Shown here in pieces: positions 45,392 through 58,070 of a stretch of 64,000 nucleotides of DNA. Source of the DNA: Thuidium tamariscinum. Taxonomy: Eukaryota > Streptophyta > Bryopsida > Hypnales > Thuidiaceae. The DNA lies in NCBI GenBank assembly GCA_947034885.2, contig OX344751.2, forward strand, positions 10,726,001 through 10,790,000, in the 5' to 3' direction. The position numbers and the translations under genes are program-made. The notes beneath the pieces are model-generated. The model searched no databases and had not been told where the DNA came from. It saw nothing but the letters and a program-made list of their open reading frames with translations. Within the stretch, counting starts at the first letter, position 1. Each line of letters starts with the position of its first letter.

Positions 45392-48300
45392 ATGACAAGC
45401 AATATGGATGGTGACGAAAGGCTTGCTAAGAGATTGTGTACAATGCAAGGTATAGTCAGTTTATCCTTGTTCTCATTACCAATCTATTCTTTTCTATTCA
45501 ATTTATTAATGCCTACTCTAAGATGCAATTAGAAACATTATTTGAAGAAATTTAGATGTGCTAATTTGTCAATAAAATTGATCATTGGTTGTATTCAGAT
45601 GAATTTGGAGACTATGATGTTTTCATTAGTCACAGAGGCCCTGACACCAAGACAAGTTTTGTGGGCTATTTATATGAAGCTTTGAAACAAGTTGGGTTGC
45701 ATCCCTTTTTGGATTGCAAATCCATTGGTAAAGGCCAAGATGCTTGGAAATGCATCAATCATGCTATCAAGACAACACCCCTAGCCCTAGTAATCTTCTC
45801 AGAGAGTTTTGCCCAATCAGAGTGGTGTTTGAAAGAATTACATGCAATATTGGATTCTCCTTCGATGAAGGTGTTCCCCATCTTCTACAAAGTTCAGCCT
45901 TGGGAAGTGAGTTTTCCCGAAAAGGGTCAATTAGCTACTGGGTTTACAAAGTTGAAAGAGAGGTATGATACAAGTATTATTGAAGAATGGAAGGTTGATT
46001 TGAAAAGAGCTTCAAAGCTAAATGGTTGGGAGCATAGTATGGGAGACAAGAGGTAAGAATTTGGGTGTGCATCATGTGTTGTGAAGAGTTTTGGTTAAAC
46101 TTCCTATTGACGTTGTCTTTGGTGGTAATGAAATGTTTTTCTAATTGCTTGCAGGTTTGAAAAGGACTTGGTGTCAGAGATTGTTGGAAAGATCTTTGAG
46201 TTGGCAAATAAGCCCCTTCCTTTGGATGTAGGTGATCATATTGTAGGTGTGAAGCAAGTTGCTGAGAACCTTATTCAAACCCTTGCTAAGAAGAAAGTGT
46301 TGATGTTGGGATTGTGGGGAATGGGTGGAATTGGGAAGTCTACTTTGGCACGGGAGTTATACAACCAATCGAGGAGGAGATTTGATGCAAGGTGTTACAT
46401 GGAAGATGTAGTTGAAAAGGTGAATCAAGGTGGTGTGATGAGTGTCCAAAATCATATTTTGAAAGCCTTGTGTGAAAATGAGTCAATTCAAAGTATTGAG
46501 GACAAGTCTAGGGGTAAGATTATTCTTGAAGAAAGGTTATCCAAGAAATCCATTCTTGTGGTATTGGATGATGTTCGTGAGAATGAAGAATTGGATTATT
46601 TGGTGTCACGCAAAATGCTCAAGGAAGGTAGCATGTGCATTGTCACTTCTCGTAATCGTCGTGCATTTGAGAAGTCAACTTCATTTCATATCAATCATGA
46701 GATTTTTACACATGAAGTTCAATTATTGAGCCAACAAGATTCTCAAAATGTCTTTACGTGTCATGCATTTGGAAGTGCTTGGAAAGCACCTATAGGATTT
46801 GATGGCATTATTGGAGATGTGAGTATGGCATGTGGTGGAGTTCCATTGGTGTTGAAGGTTTGTGGGTCTCTTTTGAGGGATGAGGAGGATGTAGAGATTT
46901 GGGAGGAGGTTTTGAAGAAGTTGAATTGTGGCACTATGATGGATGAAAGGAAGATATTTGAATGTCTTCGAATCAGTTATGATTCTCTTCAAGAACAACA
47001 TCAAGAAATGTTTTTGGATATTGCATGTATATTACTGGGAGCATCTTCAGAGATGGCTAAACTTGTTTGGAGATCCCAAGGTTGGTCTGCGGCATGGGGT
47101 GTTCGTACCCTTGTAGAAAAGGCTTTGATTAAAGTAGAACATGGTAAGTTTTCCATGCATAACCACTTACGAGACATGGGCCTAGCAATTGCCAAGCAAG
47201 AAACTGCAAATGGGGGTGTTTGCAAACGCATATGGGGTTCTGAATGTTCGGCATTGTTGAACAAGAATGAGGTATGCTTTGTAACAATGAATTTTAATTT
47301 GGTTGATCATTCTAGTAGTGTATTATTGTGTGATTTTTTGTGGCATATTAGAAAGGAAATTTAAATAGAGTTTAGGAATAGTATTCACTTGAATCTTATT
47401 GATTGCTTGAACATCTAAATTTTTTGTTTGTAGTCCTCTTTTAGTCTTAGTAATTGAAGCATTCAATATCTTCTTTTTGAATTTATTGATACATAGTTTG
47501 ATTGAAGAGTAAGCTCTTAATTTTAATTGATTTTTTATGTTAAAAAATGCAGCAATTATCAAATTCTCTTCAAACTTTGATCCTTCCTCCAGCTCTCAAG
47601 ATTCAAGTTGACCTTTCTTTAATGAAAAGATTGCGTATATTGAATTGGAATGGTGGCTTCTTTTCAATGTCAGCACTTCCAGAGAATTTGCGTTGGCTTG
47701 ATTATGTCAAAAGTGACATTGAACCAGTGGTACATTTTCCAAAGGCACTTGAAAGTTGTGAGTTGGTGATATTGTTTTGGAAAGATGAATGGATAAAGAG
47801 ATTGCCTGAATCATTTGGAAATTTGAAGAAGGTAAAAGTGTTGAATTTAAGTGATTGTTTTAGCCTCGAAGAGCTACCACATTCTTTTGGCAATCTCAAA
47901 AATTTGACAAACTTGTATCTCGAAAGAAGTGGAATTCAAAGTTTACCTGAATCTTTTGGATCATTAAGCCTCTTGGAAGTATTGGATTTGCGGGGTTGTT
48001 TCAAGCTTGAGAAGCTACCAAATTCTTTTGGAGGCTTAAAAAATTTGATAGTCTTGGATCTCAATGGAAGTGGAATTATAAGTTTACCAGAATCTTTTGG
48101 ATTGTTGAGCAACTTGAAAATATTGATTTTGTGGGGATGTTTTAAGCTTGAGAAGCTACCAAATTCATTTGGAGGCCTCAAAAATTTGAAAGATTTAGAT
48201 CTTGAAAGAAGTGGAATCCAAAGTTTACCTATATCTTTTGGAGCATTGAGTGTCTTGGAAGTGTTGAATTTGCGAAGTTGTTTCGAGCTTGAGAAGCTCC

Positions 48301-48539
48301 CAGATTCATTTGGAAGCCTTCCGAATTTGAAGCACTTAGATCTTGGTGAAAGTGGAATTCAAAGATTACCTGAATCTTTTGGAACATTGAGTGTCTTGGA
48401 AGTATTGAATTTGTGGCATTGTTCTAAGCTTGAGAAGCTACCATATTCATTTGGAGGTCTCCAAAATTTGAAAAACTTACATCTTGAACAGAAATGGCAT
48501 TCAAAGGTTTTGGATCTTTACAAGTGTTGGAAGAATTGA
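45392..48539 (+). CDS. TIR-NB-ARC-LRR (TNL) immune receptor, about 871 aa
   Basis: Four exons with GT-AG borders and matching phases: 45392-45449, 45599-46052, 46155-47271, 47553-48539. TIR (residues about 24-170): DVFISHRGPDTKTSFVGYLYE and the putative NADase glutamate Glu99 in SEWCLKEL. NB-ARC: P-loop GMGGIGKSTLA (about 226), kinase-2 SILVVLDDV, RNBS-B GSMCIVTSRNRR, GLPL-type GGVPLVLK, RNBS-D FLDIACILLG. The MHD position reads MHN (Asn507). LRR: about seven paired units LPESFG...LPNSFGG. Role: cytosolic detection of pathogen effectors followed by TIR signalling. The frame ends at 48537-48539 after a frameshift relative to further LRR units, so the receptor is probably truncated compared with its ancestor. 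Expression is unknown. Confidence 0.9.
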
Positions 48540-48800
48540 ACTCATTGAGTTGTTTTGAGCTTCAAAAACCACCAGATTCATTTGGAGACCTCCAAAATTT
48601 GGAAAAATTGGATTTCAATTGAAGCCAAATCCAAAGCTTTCCTAATTCTTTTGGAACAGTAAGGCTTTTGGAAAAGTTGTATTTGCAAAGCTATTTAAAA
48701 CTTGAAAAGCTACGAGATCCATTTGGAGGCCTCTATAGGTTGAGAAACTTGGGTCTCAATTGAAGGGGAATCCAAAATTTGCTTGAATCTTCAAGTCTTA
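48540..48800 (+). pseudogene. Decayed LRR tail of right TNL
   Basis: Beyond the stop, other frames still read LRR units (LQVLEELNSLSCFELQKPPD, FGTVRLLEKLYLQSYLKLEK, FGGLYRLRNLGLN) interrupted by TGA codons (for example near 48619 and 48763) and frameshifts. The ancestral LRR domain was longer. Confidence 0.8.
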
Positions 48801-49332
48801 CAAATCTTTCAAATGTGATTTGTTCCATCTAGAATTCTCCTAAATTTTTGGACGTGGAGTATTTTGTAATTTGGTATGCTTAAAATTGTATACCATGATT
48901 CTAAAAATTGTGTATGAATTCTCTAGACAACTTCCAAATTTGTAGAAGTTGGATTTGGTGTAATACCTATGGTTTGTGATCTTTGATTAATAAAAAGTAT
49001 ATTTTGAAGTAATATTCAAATATACCTAGAAGATGGCTTGACAACTAGGTGGAAAGAGAACGATTTATCTTTGTAGAAAAAGATGACTTTCACTTGTTTT
49101 TCCATTGAATATTCACCAAGGACCACCCAAATACAAATTGACAAATTGATTGTTGGTGATTGAATGGAATATACTTAGTCATCTATTGATCCATTAATTT
49201 GTAGTACATTCTTTTTCTTGATGTCATTGGTTTACTTATTGTTTACATTACATGTTTGCATTTCTAATGTGTTCTTATGTGCTTCTAAATGGAATTTTTC
49301 CACTTTTGATTTTTATATTTAGTGCAAGTTAA
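48801..49332. other. Non-coding stretch after right TNL
   Basis: Likely 3' flank of the TNL gene followed by AT-rich DNA. No gene or clear repeat seen. Confidence 0.4.
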
Positions 49333-50169
49333 CCCCTAAAAGCCCAAGGGGTTAGGATAAAACACAAATGTGCTATAAAATATAAGAATTACAACTTTTT
49401 TGAAGTTAGTATCAAAGAAGATAATGTAAAGCACAACAAGTAGAAAGTATCCATACAGTCAAAGTAAAAAAAATGTTTTTAGATTATTTTTAAATGAATT
49501 TTGAAGATATAACTTCAAAAATTCACCAAAAATACAATTTCTATTTTTAGGATTTGAAATTTTTTTTGATTGGTCAAAATTGTGTTTTTTATTGATTTAT
49601 AGAAAAATGCAAAATATTCAACCTCTAAAAGCCCAAGGGATTAAGACAAAATACAAATGTGTTATAAAATATAAGCTTTACAACTTTTTTGAAGTTAGCA
49701 TCAAAGAAGATAATGTAAAGCGCAAAAATTAGAAAGTATACATATGATCAAAATTTTAAAAATATTTATAGATTCTCTTCAAATGAATTTTGAAGATATA
49801 ACTTCAAAAATTCACCAAAAATACAATTTCTATTTTTAGGATTTGAATTTTTTTTTTGATTGGTCAAAATTATGGTTTTTATTGACTTGTAAGAAAATAA
49901 AAAGTATTTACTAATGAGAGCATCAGTACTTCCTCCAAATAGTAAGTTTTTCAACACTAAGCAATTTTAGACACTTTGTACTATTTCTCCTTTTCTTTGC
50001 TATAACTTTTGTTTGACCGTACTGATCTTAGTTTTGAATATCAATGTTGAAAGAAAACCCAATTTTTTCAAAACTGAAAAAAAAAATTTGAAAAAAGGTT
50101 TTTTTTTGCTCGAAAATTCTGCCCGAAGTCAAGCAGCGACCAGAAAATGGTCGCTTGAGCGCTTAGGGG
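49333..50169. mobile_element. TTAA-flanked element with CCCCTAA termini
   Basis: TTAA|CCCCTAAAAGCCC at the left and GCGCTTAGGGG|TTAA at the right. The interior has a tandem duplication of about 289 bp (49331 and 49620 starts, 'taaaagcccaaggg'). It shares ends with 60182-61124 and interior with 27.05-27.16 kb (inverted). TTAA target sites with CCC-type ends recall piggyBac elements, but no transposase is present. Confidence 0.6.
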
Positions 50170-50173
50170 TTAA

Positions 50174-51100
50174 AATTACAAGATTAAGATGTATCACTAT
50201 TCTTTTGAATGTTGCCAACATTCAAATATGATTAGTTCTTTTTCAGAAGTTGAATTTCCAAACTTAAATTCTCTATTGTAGGAAATTTGTTTTACAAAAG
50301 TATACAAAAGCTTATCTCATAAGATTCTTAAGCATAGGTCTTTATTGAGTTTAGAATTTTTTGCTAGCTTACAAGAACACAAGAATTTAAACTCTAATAA
50401 GTGCCATCAAAGGTATATTCTATAAACCATGTTGTTATCAGAGTGACATTCAAGAGATTAAATTAGAATTCTTTAAGATTGTTGTATTGAAGAATGTATG
50501 GCTTGCAAGATTTGTATATTAACCTTGTCCAAAAGGTATTTTCTTTTAAATCTTAGGCTTTAAGCATATATTTTGCTTGGAACTTGAGCAATGAGGCTTG
50601 ATTATAGAAACTTCCTTTCTAATGTTGGATTTGATTGCTATCAATTTTTCACCCTTGTTTCTGAAGGGACAAATTTAATTTCTAACTTATCTTTGTTGGG
50701 AAGGTGCAAGAGCATTTGAGGTTGCATTGTCCAAAGTAACTCATGTTATTGGAGATAAAAATTTCATTTACCTAGATCTTGTGGAATTTTACTCTTATGA
50801 ATACAATAAGAAACATTGTTCAATGACCGTGCGGAATTTTACTTTCACGAATATAATAGGAGACATTGTTCAATGGGCTTGCAACTACCAATTCTAAATT
50901 CATACATGTGAGTTCTTGATCCAATCTACCATAATGAGAGTTTTTTGGCATTTCTGCAGTTTTGATCTATAGTATTCAACAACTTTTAATCATTCCTTCT
51001 ATTTTGCCATTCAAGATAAATTTGTATAATATAGAATATAAACAATATTTTTCATCTTGCATTATGAACATTCAATTCTTATGCAATTCCAATCAAATGT
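50174..51100. other. Non-coding AT-rich stretch
   Basis: No gene seen. A phrase 'tggaattttact(c/t)...acgaatataata/gaatacaata' is repeated near 50780 and 50840, a local duplication. Confidence 0.4.
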
Positions 51101-51705
51101 ACCAAATTTGGATTTCACAAAGCAAAATTTCATTTTTGTGAATTATTTTGTTTAAAATTCATAGTTTTACATAGAAAATTGATTGAAAATTGTTGGTGAT
51201 CATTTTTCTAATTCAAATGTAGCAACTTGTAGGGAACATCCATACACACATCTTTCCTTCAATAAGCATCTCCTAAAGTTTTAGAATTTTCTCACAAAGG
51301 TTTCAAAAATTGAGTGAGAATTTCTAAACTTGAAGTAGATATTTCTTTATTGTAATTAGATTTTTCTATTTGACCTTCATATTGTTATGTATTTTGTACA
51401 ATAATTTGACCATGAAGATACAATTGTTTTTGTCAAAATCTAATTACAATGAAGAAATATCTATTTTTCAAAGTTTGAACATTCTCACTTCAACTTTTGA
51501 AACCTTTGTGAGGAAGTTTAAAAAAAAATTTAGAGATGCTTATTGAAGGAAAAATGTGTGTATGAATGTTTTCTACTTATAGCCACAATTGAATTAAAAA
51601 ATTTCACCATCAATGTTTTTCAATGAATTATCATATAAGATCATAAAAATTTAATGAAAAATTCACCAAAAATAGAATCTTGGTTTTTTTAAATCCAAAT
51701 TTGGT
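51101..51705. mobile_element. Foldback (long hairpin) element
   Basis: Nearly the whole 605 bp folds on itself about a centre near 51403: ACCAAATTTGGAT at 51101 pairs with ATCCAAATTTGGT ending 51705, and TTCCTTCAATAAGCATCTC near 51263 pairs with GAGATGCTTATTGAAGGAA near 51533. Arms of about 300 bp are imperfect. A transcript would form a long hairpin, a possible small-RNA source. No coding capacity. Confidence 0.75.
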
Positions 51706-51995
51706 ATGGTTCACTGAAATTGTGTGAGAAATTGAATGTTAATCGCGCAACATGTAAAATATTAATCATATGTTACAATCTACAATTTCTTTTGAATGGC
51801 AAAATAGGAGGACAATTGAGAATTGCCGAATACAATACATTGACTTTATTCCTAATAATAAGTGGGAGTGCCAAGAAGCATGTAGGAATGTTGAGGATAA
51901 ACAAACAAGTGATTGATAATTGGCCCTAGGAAGTTATGATAATTTATCTATTATGTTATCATTTGATAGTTTTTCCATTATATTGAATGCAAATT

Positions 51996-52094
51996 CACTA
52001 CAAAAAAATGAGTGTCCACAATGACTACAAGATGACTACTATAGTTATTTTGCAGTCATCTTGTAGTCATTGTAGACATTCATTTCTTTTAGTT
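51996..52094. mobile_element. 99-bp CACTA MITE
   Basis: Begins CACTACAAAAAAATGAGTG, the typical CACTA end, and finishes ...CATTTCTTTTAGTT. The flanks are ATT on both sides (51993-51995, 52095-52097), the 3-bp duplication of CACTA elements. The subterminal arms ACAATGACTACAAGATGACT and AGTCATCTTGTAGTCATTGT are perfect inverted partners around a loop of about 14 nt, so almost the whole element is one hairpin. Confidence 0.85.
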
Positions 52095-52097
52095 ATT

Positions 52098-53915
52098 GTC
52101 TCACCATTTCATCTAGTAAAATACACCTGATAGTTTTTCATTCACCTATTCTTGATATATTCAAATGACACTTAAATATTTATTGATGAACCTTGCACTC
52201 TAATAAAGTTTTTTTGAATTGCTTGCATTGCAACAAATTCCATTCTAATTAGCAACATATTCAAAGTTTGTCATCAATTGCCAAATGCACTTTTATTAGA
52301 GGTGATCATTGGTGAAAAAGTTATATTGGTAACATTTGGTGTTGGTATTTATGTCATCTAAGAACGTTGCCAATTGCATATTCATAATGTCAATTTCCTT
52401 ATATTGATGGAATTCTACAAGCCAATTTGACATTTATATTAGGTAGTAAAAAAATAGGTACATGTTCAAACTAGTAAACAAATTGTTTTTCATCTTCACC
52501 TTTGTGGTCATTTACGATAGAATATCTACCTCCATTCTCCTTCTAGCTTTGTAGAATATTTGCCTTTTGTCTTTGAGGGTTCATTTTAATGGAAGTGTAC
52601 TAATTTGAAAAAATCAAATTTTCTCACAATTCTTACAACTATTCAAAATTGTTGAAATATTTGTTTGATAAATATATTATGGATTGGCGAGGCAACATTG
52701 TAGAATATGATCAATGGCAATACACAAATTAATAGTCATTATAATATATTGACTTGTTGTCAACTAGATCATTAAAAGAGATTTTGGAGAATAGAACACC
52801 CTTTTAAGTTAGTTCTCTAAGCTATTCTTGCTATAGTATGGGAACAATTGATTGCTATCAGCCCTCATAAACTAAATAAATCAAAAAAAATTTAAAAAAT
52901 TTAAAATTTAAAATTGGGTCTTCAAATTTAAAAAAAATTGTTATTTAAAAAAAATAAAATATTGGATGTGGTCGTCTCCCGAGTACATCAAATTTCAACA
53001 ATGGTACAATTCCCATAATTAGTTCTCTACTAAGCGGAAACTCAGTCTTCTAAAGAGCTAAATCTCTTCTAATGTCTACCACTATTAGTTATAGCTTTGC
53101 TTTTTATCAATAATAAACTTGGTTATCATCCCTTCTCACTCAAATTTGACTTCAACTTCAATTGGAAGTAAATCTAATGAAGAGCGGAGGAAGAATACAA
53201 TCAATATCAATAATGTTTAATCTTAACGGATCAAGTCAACTTTAATATAACTTTAATTTTTCTTACACATTGTAGCACAATTTTTTAAGTTGAAATGTGA
53301 ACTCTTCTATTGTGGGGTGATTGCAAGAAATACTAGTCATATGTGGTGTTACATTTAGAGTGTCGGAGTTGGCATCAACTATAATTTTGGGGGAATAAAG
53401 CCAATTGGCTTGAAATTTTATTGAAGATGACTAATCTAATAGTAATGAAATTCCTTATGTTTTAGAAATATCAAATAAAATTCTAATTAAACTTTGATTT
53501 GGTTAATTTGTCACACTTTGATGACTTTATAGTTTAGTTTTTTTTAGTACTATGGAGTATCAAAAATTAATGATGTAGACTTGAAATTTGTATAGGCTAT
53601 TTCCACACTAGAAGAGCATGTGCCTACCAAAAATAAATAAAACAATATTTTATATCTTCTACATTCATGCAAAAGGACTCCCTTGCATGCACAATTCTAA
53701 ACATTGGAAATGGTTTCAAGATCTTTCTTTTTGTAAAATTTATTCACCGTGAAGTCTTTCTAAATTTTCAATTTTCAATTACTTTGAAAATAATTTTTTC
53801 TATTTTTTACAAATTAAAATGTCAAAATACCTATTTCCATGAGACATTAGATGTTTTTTAGGCCTCTAGAAGATTACTTTTGGGCTCATCTTCTTGTTTT
53901 TCCTTAAGTTCACCA
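52098..53915. other. Non-coding AT-rich stretch
   Basis: No gene. Near 53317 a GGGGTGATTGCAAGAAATAC phrase resembles one end of the TIR element at 53916, suggesting a solitary end or a deleted relative. Confidence 0.45.
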
Positions 53916-54674
53916 GGGTGATTGCAAGAAACACTTCACGTTTTTGGCTCAAAACGTTGTTTTTTGACATAGTACTAGCAGTACTATGCGATCCTGACAG
54001 TACAGCGTGTTTGACGCGCGCCTACAAATCTCAACCGTCGATTTCACGGGCCTGTAGATCTAGGCCGTCAGTGTAGTACTATGCAGTACTATGTACTACG
54101 ATAGACTACTCCAAGTACTTCACAGGCCACAGAGAGTAGAAAATAGCAGAAAAAGGGTCTGTGGACCTTTTTATTTTTAATAATTCAAAAAAAAATCAAA
54201 AAATTATTTTTAAGAGAAGCCATTTTTCTAAACATAACTGTGTTCATATTGCAACAAAAAATTCCTCTAAATTTATTTTTCCCTCTTTGTAGCATTTGTG
54301 CAAAGGAAGGTCACGTTGACCTCATGTGGACAATAGATATTTTATTATTTTTATAAAAACTCAATGTCACTCCTTGAAATGTTAGTAGACCTCCAACTTG
54401 TCCAATTTGTGTCTTCAAATTCGGATTTTTGAGTCAAAAATAGGACTAAAAACCTCCAAAATGGCCAAGGTAGACAGCCAATCGGGGGCAGTTTAAAAAT
54501 AGTAAAATAATTTTTTTTAAATTGAAAAAATTACACAATATATAAAACTTTTGTATGCACTTCCATTCCAAATTTCAAGTTGATAGGGAAAAAGATGCAA
54601 AAGTTATGAGCAAAAAACTACCTGTTGAAGGTCAAGGGGACAAGAAATAGGACAAGTGTTTCTTGCAATCACCC
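53916..54674. mobile_element. TIR element with GGGTGATTGCAAGAAACAC ends
   Basis: A perfect 21-bp terminal inverted repeat starts GGGTGATTGCAAGAAACAC (53916-53936) and is mirrored at 54654-54674. The interior (759 bp in all) is non-coding and includes repeated AGTACTATG words at 53.97-54.10 kb. Flanks do not give a clear target duplication, so the superfamily is not assigned. Confidence 0.75.
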
Positions 54675-54859
54675 ACTACTAGAGATGTGGATGTTTTCAG
54701 TACGACACTTCAGTAAGGAATTATTGAAAATCCTTTGGAATTATTGAAAGGTCACCGTCCATAGTGCAAATGAGTATTTCCAGTACTAGAGTCATAGTCT
54801 GTCATCGCAATCAAGGAAAATTCTGCATTTTCGGTCACGAGAGTCTCTATACACTTGTT

Positions 54860-57800
54860 GTGGGGAGTTATTTGCTAATGAACTCCTGGAGAGATTAAAC
54901 AGGTTTCATAAGAAGCGTTCCAACAAATTGACAAGTAACCACAAAGCAAAGAAAAAGCTACCATACGTAATTCATGTCGACAATATGGCAAAAGCAAGGG
55001 GTATTCACAGGCATTTGTTGCGTGCCGTAGTGAGAGGCCAATGTGGATGTCTGGATCCATCCATGGATAATATTAACCACCATCCCAAACATGTGGTTGA
55101 TAGTATTTGGCATGGATTGGAGAAAGAATGTGAATTTGAAGGCTTTGTTCATAGGGGTAGAGAAATGTTTGAGAGGTTGGCAATAAAGTGCATGAGGAAT
55201 AGGAAAATGCAATTAAAGTACAAGTGCAAGAAACTTTCGAATGATGCAAAACCGGATGACGTTGGAGGAGTTCACTAGTCAAAGTTTTTGGATTTCACAA
55301 AGGATTCAACAAAGGGAAGTCCATCTGAAGTCATCTCCGTGAAATTAGTGAAAGAAAAAGTAATATTGCCATCATTTTAGAAGGAAAACGACAATCCACG
55401 TTTCTACCATATAGTATGTGTACAATGACATAGAAGTTGGTGTTGACATAGTGAAAATGCATTGGAATTGTCCTTGTCAAAGGTATGTTTTGTTGTGAAA
55501 TGTGGAATGCAAAAGAGTGAAAATGACAATATGAACTTTGACCATATAAAATCTATGAATAAATATAGGGAGAGATCATTGTATACAACTGAAGGACTAG
55601 TATCCATGTTTGTTGAATTTTGGAAGAATGTAAGAACTAAGGAATGAAGGCACAATAATTTTGTTTGAATTTTTGTTGCATGTATGCAAAGTTGGGGAAT
55701 AATTGTAGTGTTATTGTAGGAAATTGAATTCATATTTTGATTTCAAGCTAGAAAATGAGGATAAGGTCTGAAGATGAGGCTTCATTTTAATGACATTTGT
55801 TTCTATCAGGATGTAGCCCAAAAACATGCTAATTGCCCTTCTAGGAATCCTAGTCAAACTGATTCATTACTGACAGTTGGAGGCGGGGAATGTGGATGAC
55901 CGAATCTAGAGTTTGCAGATGGAGTTGATGAGGCTTTGGCAATCAAGGAAGGTGAGTATCTAATGCTAGTGCTTGTGGTTTTGTATTTTTCTTAGAGAAG
56001 ACACATGTTCACGGTGTTTGAAGTGGATAAAGTTTGTTTCCATAAATTGTCAGGTGATTTAATGTAATGAGAACGCTAAAGTTATAGAGTTTTTTATTAC
56101 AGACATAATTGAATTAAATCATCTCATACAATAATATGCTTATAGCACATGCATGTGACCTATAATTTCTTGGAAAAGAAATTCAGACAGTGTTGGGGAA
56201 TTTTTAATCGTCTGTAATGTATGTTGTGGATGTGAAGTACGGTTTCCCTGTGGTAGATCAATCTAGCGCAACTGTGCAGAGAGATGTTGTTGAACTTCTG
56301 TTTCTACCGGCTTCAGAAGAAGGTATGATTGGTTTGATTAGTTTCCTTCAGAATCTTATGAATTTTTTAAATGAAACAAATAAAACATTCTTGAGTTCTA
56401 AAGCCACAATTAATGGCGCTGTACATGTGGCATGTATGTATATACTATATAGTGAGCTGACAAGAAACATAACAAGCCAATGACTGGATGAAATTTTCAA
56501 TTATGTCTTCGACTTTAGTGGTTAGCACTTGTTTGAACCAATTTCACAAACTCTCAAAAATAGCGAACAGAAGCAGGTTGTTCAAGATGTAGAGTTCAAA
56601 GAACAACAAATATCCTTGGATGAAGCGTATGTCTTTACTGCAAAAGAAAGTGTCATGTATTGATGTGAGTTGGTAGTAGACAAATACTTCTGAGGAATGT
56701 GAGTAGTTTTTCAAAGTTTGCCAAATCGTCTTTTAATTGCTTTGGGTGGGGATAGTATTTTTGGCACAAAAAAGTGGGGGAATTGGGCTTATAAGCTTCA
56801 GCGCCATCCTAGAGTGCACTGAATTCATGGAGGACATTTATGGGGATGGATTTGCCACCAGTGCATTATATGAGAAACTATGTTTTGCCTTTGTTCTCGG
56901 ACTCATTGTATAGTCTCACATCTTCAGAAGTTGAAGGTTGCATTTTTATATTATATTTGGAAGACTAGAAAGAACGGTAAATACAAATTAAAGTTTGTCC
57001 TAGAAAATCAATTGAAAAAAAGGGATGATTAACTTTAATTGAAGGAAAAAAACCCAGGTATAGCTTAGCAACTGCAATTTGGAGTGACATTTGCTAGAAA
57101 TTGAGACATTCAAATGTACACTCTAGCTCTTCTTATGTACATTGAATGTACATGTAAATGTTTGTGTGCTATGTGATGTGGAGTTTACTATGATGATTTC
57201 CCAAATACATGAATTATAGTGCAGTAGCATTAGCAACACGCGGAATGCATGGAGTGGAAAGTAAAGAGTATTGCAACTTGAGTACATGTTTTTGAATAAC
57301 CAGAAATCTCTGTTGTTGAAAGCTTCATAGAATTGAAAGAGTATAGGTGGACTCAATTGCTAACGACTTGTCTCTGCAAATTAGAATTCAGAAATCATAA
57401 AAAAGACCAACCTTTCTAACTTGTTTCAATTGTCTTTGTAACTTTTGTTAGTGAAAGTGATCCCACTGTCTATATGTAGCGAGATGTAGAGATTATGAAG
57501 GAAAATGTAATGCTAGGAAACACTAATTAATGTGTGTTACTAAGAGCTGAGGACATTAGGGAAGAAGTCCACTTAAAGAAATGAAGGCGTGTAGGTGAAG
57601 TTGTTCTACGAAATGGAGGGGGAGAAGGCTTTGCTGCCTTTGCAAGGACAACAGCAGACAAATGGACAACAAAGTGATACAGAAATCAAGGAGGATGAGG
57701 TTAGATGACTCCCATATTACTCATTTCCTTCTTATATGTAGGTGGATGATCACGTTTTTTCTTATCCATGGAAATAGTGAATTCAGTGTGGGATTTGACC

Positions 57801-58070
57801 TCGGAAAAAATTACTTGACAAGTGAGCATGCAACTGTTCAAAACAGATGAGTACTCATAGTAATTTGAAAGTATCATAAAGATGGACATCAATGTTTTTG
57901 GAAGCCCTGTCATTAAATTTGAACATCATGTTTCTTTCTCCGAGTGCATTTTTGTACTTAGTCATGCATGTGAAGTGATGCTTGATGTACATGTTCATGG
58001 AGGCAATGTACTTGTCATAAAGAGTCTAGTGCAGTTCAATTCCAAAGTTAAGAGTAGCCCAAATTAATAG
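54860..58070 (+). pseudogene. Decayed gene-like region, family not recognised
   Basis: Several plus-strand islands look like exon remains: 54928-55278 (KKKLPYVIHVDNMAKARGIHRH ... KPDDVGGVH), a stretch near 55808-55950 ending at a possible donor AAG|GTGAGT, 56217-56483, and 57882-58064. They are separated by AT-rich DNA and stops. The sequence is less AT-rich than its surroundings. It may be an old transposon or host pseudogene; no domain can be named. Confidence 0.35.

Larger units (their letters stand above)
41500..48800. repeat. Right arm of large inverted duplication
   Basis: The mirror of the left arm, containing module copy B (41500-43900), TNL 5' flank and the TNL gene. It differs by the MITE at 44129-44541, absent from the corresponding place near 33.3 kb, and lacks the hAT element. 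Confidence 0.88.
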
